Shown here piece by piece: positions 60,961 through 64,000 of a stretch of 64,000 nt of DNA. The first letter of the stretch is position 1, and every line of letters begins with the position of its first letter. The position numbers and the translations under genes were made by a program. The notes under the pieces were generated by a model that saw only the letters and a list, made by a program, of their open reading frames with translations, was not told the DNA's origin and ran no database searches. This DNA is from Longimicrobium sp. (GTDB taxonomy: Bacteria; Gemmatimonadota; Gemmatimonadetes; Longimicrobiales; Longimicrobiaceae), in assembly GCA_036389795.1 (NCBI GenBank), contig DASVWD010000070.1, positions 42,971-106,970 on the forward strand, given 5' to 3'.

Positions 60961-61551
60961 ATGCGGCGGTTGCTGGGTCTGGTGACGGCGATGCTGGCGG
61001 TGGCGGGGACGGCGGGCAGCGCGCGGGCGCAGCTGCCGGTGAGCCCGCTGGCGCTGGAGCACGGGGTGGAGGGGGAGGGGACGGAGCGCTACCGCGACCC
61101 GCCGGTGAACGTGGAGGGGCGCTACATCGTGATCTCGCTCCAAGAGCACCGGCTCTACGTGATGGAGGACAGCCGGGTGCTCTGGTCCACCCTGGTGGGC
61201 ACGGGGACGGGGACGCGGCTGGAGGGCGCCGGGCAGAAGTGGGACTTCTCCACGCCGCGCGGGATGTTCCGCGTGCAGCGCAAGGAGAAGAACCCCAGGT
61301 GGTACGTGCCCGACTGGGCCTACATCGAGCGCGGCGAGCGGATCCCCGACCGCGACGACCCGCGGCGCTGGGAGGAGGGGATGCTGGGGACCACCGCGCT
61401 CTTCCTGGGCGAGGGGATCGCCCTGCACGGCACCAACAAGCCCGAGCTGCTGGGCCAGGACGTCTCGCACGGCTGCATCCGCATGACCAACGAGGCCGCC
61501 CGCCAGCTCTACCACGACGTCGAAGTCGGCACCCCCGTCTTCATCTACTGA
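60961..61551 (+). CDS. L,D-transpeptidase (YkuD domain), exported
   Basis: A 196-residue periplasmic enzyme forming 3-3 peptidoglycan cross-links or attaching proteins. Signal peptide to about residue 23 (GSARAQ), then YIVISLQEHRLYVMED, and the catalytic HGTNKPELLGQDVSHGCIRM with the nucleophile Cys in SHGCIRM. GGAGGGGAT stands right before the ATG at 60961. Confidence 0.93.
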   Translation: MRRLLGLVTAMLAVAGTAGSARAQLPVSPLALEHGVEGEGTERYRDPPVNVEGRYIVISLQEHRLYVMEDSRVLWSTLVGTGTGTRLEGAGQKWDFSTPRGMFRVQRKEKNPRWYVPDWAYIERGERIPDRDDPRRWEEGMLGTTALFLGEGIALHGTNKPELLGQDVSHGCIRMTNEAARQLYHDVEVGTPVFIY

Positions 61552-61565
61552 AGCTGCCCGCCGTT

Positions 61566-61868
61566 CTCCCTCCCACCGCGCAGCGGGGGGAGGGCCGGGG
61601 AGGGGGGCCGCACGGGGCCTCAGCGATTGGGGATGCCTCCGCCTCGCCGTCGTCGTGGACGGCAGGCCGCCAGGCGGGGGTGAGTAGATTCCTCGGGAGC
61701 CGCCCGGCATCGATGTGATGACGGCTCACGCGCCGCGGCTCCCTCGGAACGACATCGTCTTTGACGCTAGATTGGTGCTGCTGCTGGCGTTTCGCGGCAA
61801 TGTCGTCCCCGTACCTCGTACTCCGTACCCCGTACTCTCGCACTTTCGCACTCTCGCACTTTCGCACT
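61566..61868. repeat. Repeat cluster in the gap before smpB
   Basis: Three families in one gap (61552-61929): the GC hairpin of 3091-3127 (61566-61607), the GAGTAGATTCCTCGG to CCCTCGGAACGACATC element (61682-61755) and heptamer arrays of GTACGGA and CGCACTT units (61808-61868). No gene seen. Confidence 0.8.
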
Positions 61869-61929
61869 GATTTACGACGCCGTAGCATTCACCACCATTG
61901 ACTGCGCGGCTTCCACACGTCATACATAG

Positions 61930-62415
61930 ATGGTGAATCCACCGACAAAGCAGGGCTCGGGCGACAGGGTCGTCGCGCAGAACCGCAAGGCGCGCCACGA
62001 ATACCACATTTTGGAGACGTGGGAGACGGGGATCGCGCTGCAGGGGACCGAGGTCAAGTCGCTGCGCGAGGGGAAGGCCAACCTGGCCGACGCCTACGCC
62101 CTGTTCGACCGCGGCGAGCTGTGGCTCCACGCGCTGCACATCTCGCCGTACGAGCACGGCAACCGCTTCAACCACGACCCGCTGCGCCCGCGCAAGCTGC
62201 TGATGCACAGGAACCAGCTGCGCAAGCTGGTGGGGCAGGTCGAGCAGCAGGGGCTCACCCTGGTGCCCCTGGACATCCACTTCACCCGCGGGATCGCCAA
62301 GGTGAACCTGGCGCTGGTGCGCGGCAAGAAGCTCCATGACAAGCGCGACTCCCTCCGCCAGCGCGACCAGGAGCGCGAGATGCAGCGTGGCTTCAAGGAC
62401 TACCGCGATGCGTGA
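61930..62415 (+). CDS. smpB: SmpB, tmRNA-binding protein
   Basis: A 161-residue trans-translation factor that delivers tmRNA to stalled ribosomes. Signatures: NRKARHEYHILETWETGIAL, GTEVKSLREGKANLADAYA, and a basic C-terminal tail (RGKKLHDKRDSLRQRDQERE). The start at 61930 is where homology begins. Stop overlaps the amidase start by 8 bp. No tmRNA (ssrA) gene was found in the window. Confidence 0.95.
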   Translation: MVNPPTKQGSGDRVVAQNRKARHEYHILETWETGIALQGTEVKSLREGKANLADAYALFDRGELWLHALHISPYEHGNRFNHDPLRPRKLLMHRNQLRKLVGQVEQQGLTLVPLDIHFTRGIAKVNLALVRGKKLHDKRDSLRQRDQEREMQRGFKDYRDA

Positions 62416-63700
62416 GATGCGAGCCGTCCCCGCCCTCCTCTTCTTCGCCGCCCTCTCCCTCACCGTCCCCACCCTCTCCGCCCAGTCCCGCGGCGCCGCC
62501 TGGCGGCTGGAGGCGGGGCTCGAGCCCGTGCGCGTGGCCGAGACCGCCACGCGCGGCTACGCGGCGCTCCCGGCCTCCGCGCTGGTGAGCCTGGGCGCCG
62601 AGCTGGCGTACGAGGGCGAGGAGGTGGTCGCCCGCCTGGCCGCCACCGAGGTGCGCTTCCGCCCCGGCTCGGCCGAGGTGAGGATCGGCGCGGCGCCCCA
62701 CACCCTCTCCAACCCCGTCTACGCCGAGGACGGCGTGGTGTACGTCCCCGCCGACTTCTTCCGGCGCTTCCTGGCCGACGCCTCCGGCGGGGCGCTGGAG
62801 GTGGAGCCCGCGGACCGCGTGGTCCGCCGCGTCGGCAACGTCGCCCCGCCCCCCGCGCTCGCGAGCCGCGAGGGGACGGGGGACAGGGGACAGGGGACAG
62901 CCGGCATCACGGCGCCGGCCGGGCCGTCTCCGTCCGACGCAGCGCCGCCCGCGGCCGCGCCCGCGCGCCCCGTCGCCGTGCCGGCGTCGGCGCGGCCGGC
63001 GCGGCGGCTGGTGGTGGTCGACGCGGGGCACGGGGGGCGCGACCCCGGGGCGCGGGGGCCCAACGGCGCGCGCGAGAAGGACGTCACGCTGCGCGTGGCC
63101 CGGCGCGTGGCCGCGCTGCTGCGCGACGACCCCGGCTTCGACGTGCGCATGACGCGCGACCGCGACACGCTGATCGCGCTGCACGACCGCGCCCGCCTGG
63201 CCAACCGCTGGAAGGGCGAGGGCCAGCCCGCCGTCTTCATCTCCATCCACTGCAACGCCAACGAGAGCCGTTCCGAGAAGGGGTTCGAGACCTACTTCCT
63301 CTCCGAGGCGCGCACCGCCGACGCCCGGCGGGTGGAGCAGTTCGAGAACTCGGCCGTGCAGTACGAAGAGGCGCCGCCGCAGGGGGCGCTGGGCTTCATC
63401 CTGGCCGACCTCCGGCAGAACCACTACCTGCGCGAGTCCAGCGACTGGGCGCAGATCATCCAGGACCGCCTGCGCGAGATCCACCCCGGCCCCGACCGCG
63501 GCGTCAAGCAGGCCGGGTTCGCGGTGCTGCGCGGCACCTTCATGCCGTCGGTGCTGGTGGAGATGGCCTTCATCTCCAACCGCGGCGAAGAGGCGCTGCT
63601 CACCGACGACGAGGCGCAGGAGCGCTTCGCCCGCCAGCTCGCCCGCGCCGTCCGCGACTACTTCGACCGCCCCGCCGTCCGCCCGGCCTCCGACCACTGA
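62408..63700 (+). CDS. N-acetylmuramoyl-L-alanine amidase (Amidase_3), exported
   Basis: A 430-residue periplasmic cell-wall hydrolase. Signal peptide to about residue 25 (TLSAQ), an N-terminal stalk-like domain of about 125 residues, a proline/alanine-rich linker, then Amidase_3 with VVVDAGHGGRDPGARG, a Glu in GAREKDVTLRVARR, FISIHCNANESRSEKG and VLVEMAFISNRGEEAL as zinc ligands and catalytic Glu. The linker (about residues 155-170, REGTGDRGQGTAG) is encoded by a GGGGACA heptamer array. ATG at 62408 overlaps smpB. Confidence 0.93.
   Translation: MREMRAVPALLFFAALSLTVPTLSAQSRGAAWRLEAGLEPVRVAETATRGYAALPASALVSLGAELAYEGEEVVARLAATEVRFRPGSAEVRIGAAPHTLSNPVYAEDGVVYVPADFFRRFLADASGGALEVEPADRVVRRVGNVAPPPALASREGTGDRGQGTAGITAPAGPSPSDAAPPAAAPARPVAVPASARPARRLVVVDAGHGGRDPGARGPNGAREKDVTLRVARRVAALLRDDPGFDVRMTRDRDTLIALHDRARLANRWKGEGQPAVFISIHCNANESRSEKGFETYFLSEARTADARRVEQFENSAVQYEEAPPQGALGFILADLRQNHYLRESSDWAQIIQDRLREIHPGPDRGVKQAGFAVLRGTFMPSVLVEMAFISNRGEEALLTDDEAQERFARQLARAVRDYFDRPAVRPASDH
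62871..62905 (+). repeat. GGGGACA heptamer array inside the amidase gene
   Basis: AGGGGACGGGGGACAGGGGA then CAGGGGACAGCCGGC, the same units and same CAGCCGGC end as the intergenic array at 59763. Here it is read in frame as a Gly/Thr/Asp/Arg linker. Confidence 0.85.
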
Positions 63701-63729
63701 CGCACTTCGCACTTCGCACTTCGCACTGC
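63701..63729. repeat. Heptamer array (CGCACTT units) after the amidase gene
   Basis: CGCACTTCGCACTTCGCACT then TCGCACTGC, four units. The rest to 64000 shows no gene I can support; TGCCCAATTCTGCCC and similar short GC words are the only structure. Confidence 0.8.
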
Positions 63730-64000
63730 GGTTTGGGCGTGTCCCTCCGCTGCGCTCCGGGCCGGGCTGCGCGCGCCGTAGGGCACGATACGACCGTGCC
63801 CAACGGCGCCGGGCCACCGCCGCGACGATACCCCGAGTCGCGGCGGCGTTCCGGCCCTCCGGGCGCGCATCCCTTCTATGAGGCCACCGTTGTCAAGCTC
63901 CGGGCGATCCGGGCAAATCATCCCCGGGGGCAGACTGCCCAATTCTGCCCTGTGGCCCCCCGTTGCCGCCATACCGGTCGGCCGCTTCCTTGCGCGGTGC

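Noticed and set aside
2721..63729. CRISPR array
   Set aside because: The tandem repeats have a 7-bp period with no unique spacers and no cas genes are present.
63658..63972. 104-codon minus-strand ORF at the right end
   Set aside because: Begins with no ribosome site, runs through a heptamer array and shows no domain.

Overview
The window is a GC-rich (roughly 70% by eye) bacterial chromosome segment. The backbone genes (a dcw cell-wall and division cluster making a meso-diaminopimelate type wall, S1/P1 nuclease, DUF5995 proteins, many predicted lipoproteins and the style of the intergenic repeats) suggest Gemmatimonadota, probably near Longimicrobium. That placement is an inference from gene content; no rRNA gene is present to test it.

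Layout. 1-11.35 kb: a minus-strand dcw operon read right to left, mraZ - small ORF - rsmH - ftsL - ftsI - murE - murF - mraY - (490-bp repeat-filled gap) - murD - ftsW - murG (cut by the window edge). Most junctions are GTGA/TTGA start-stop overlaps, and MraZ boxes lie upstream of mraZ. 11.7-25.2 kb: mixed genes (lipid kinase, a low-GC membrane metallopeptidase pair, mtfA, cyclopropane-synthase-like methyltransferase, duplicated DUF5995, S1/P1 nuclease, TPR protein, small lipoprotein, HTH regulator). 25.4-32.8 kb: a chromosomal integron with a broken minus-strand intI, an attI-side core GTTAGGC, and six gene cassettes each ending in an attC site. 33-44.2 kb: housekeeping and regulatory genes, including an NtrC-type regulator with an atypical histidine kinase, and a possible sigma-54 promoter. 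44.9 kb: a small secreted eight-cysteine peptide with the defensin (CS-alpha-beta) spacing. 45.5-53.7 kb: metabolism, proteolysis, tRNA-Pro and htpG. 53.9-58.5 kb: a lower-GC defence-like island of DNA methyltransferase, SF2 helicase, PD-(D/E)xK-like nuclease and MORC-like GHKL ATPase. 58.8-64 kb: response regulator, YtxH-like protein, YihY, L,D-transpeptidase, smpB and N-acetylmuramoyl-L-alanine amidase.

A second layer is intergenic. About fifteen gaps carry tandem arrays with a 7-bp period (units such as TGCGAAG, GGGGACA, GGACTCA, AGTGCCC). Several hairpin-forming dispersed repeat families fill most gaps longer than 300 bp. One heptamer array lies inside the amidase coding sequence. No transposase, prophage, rRNA or CRISPR array was seen.
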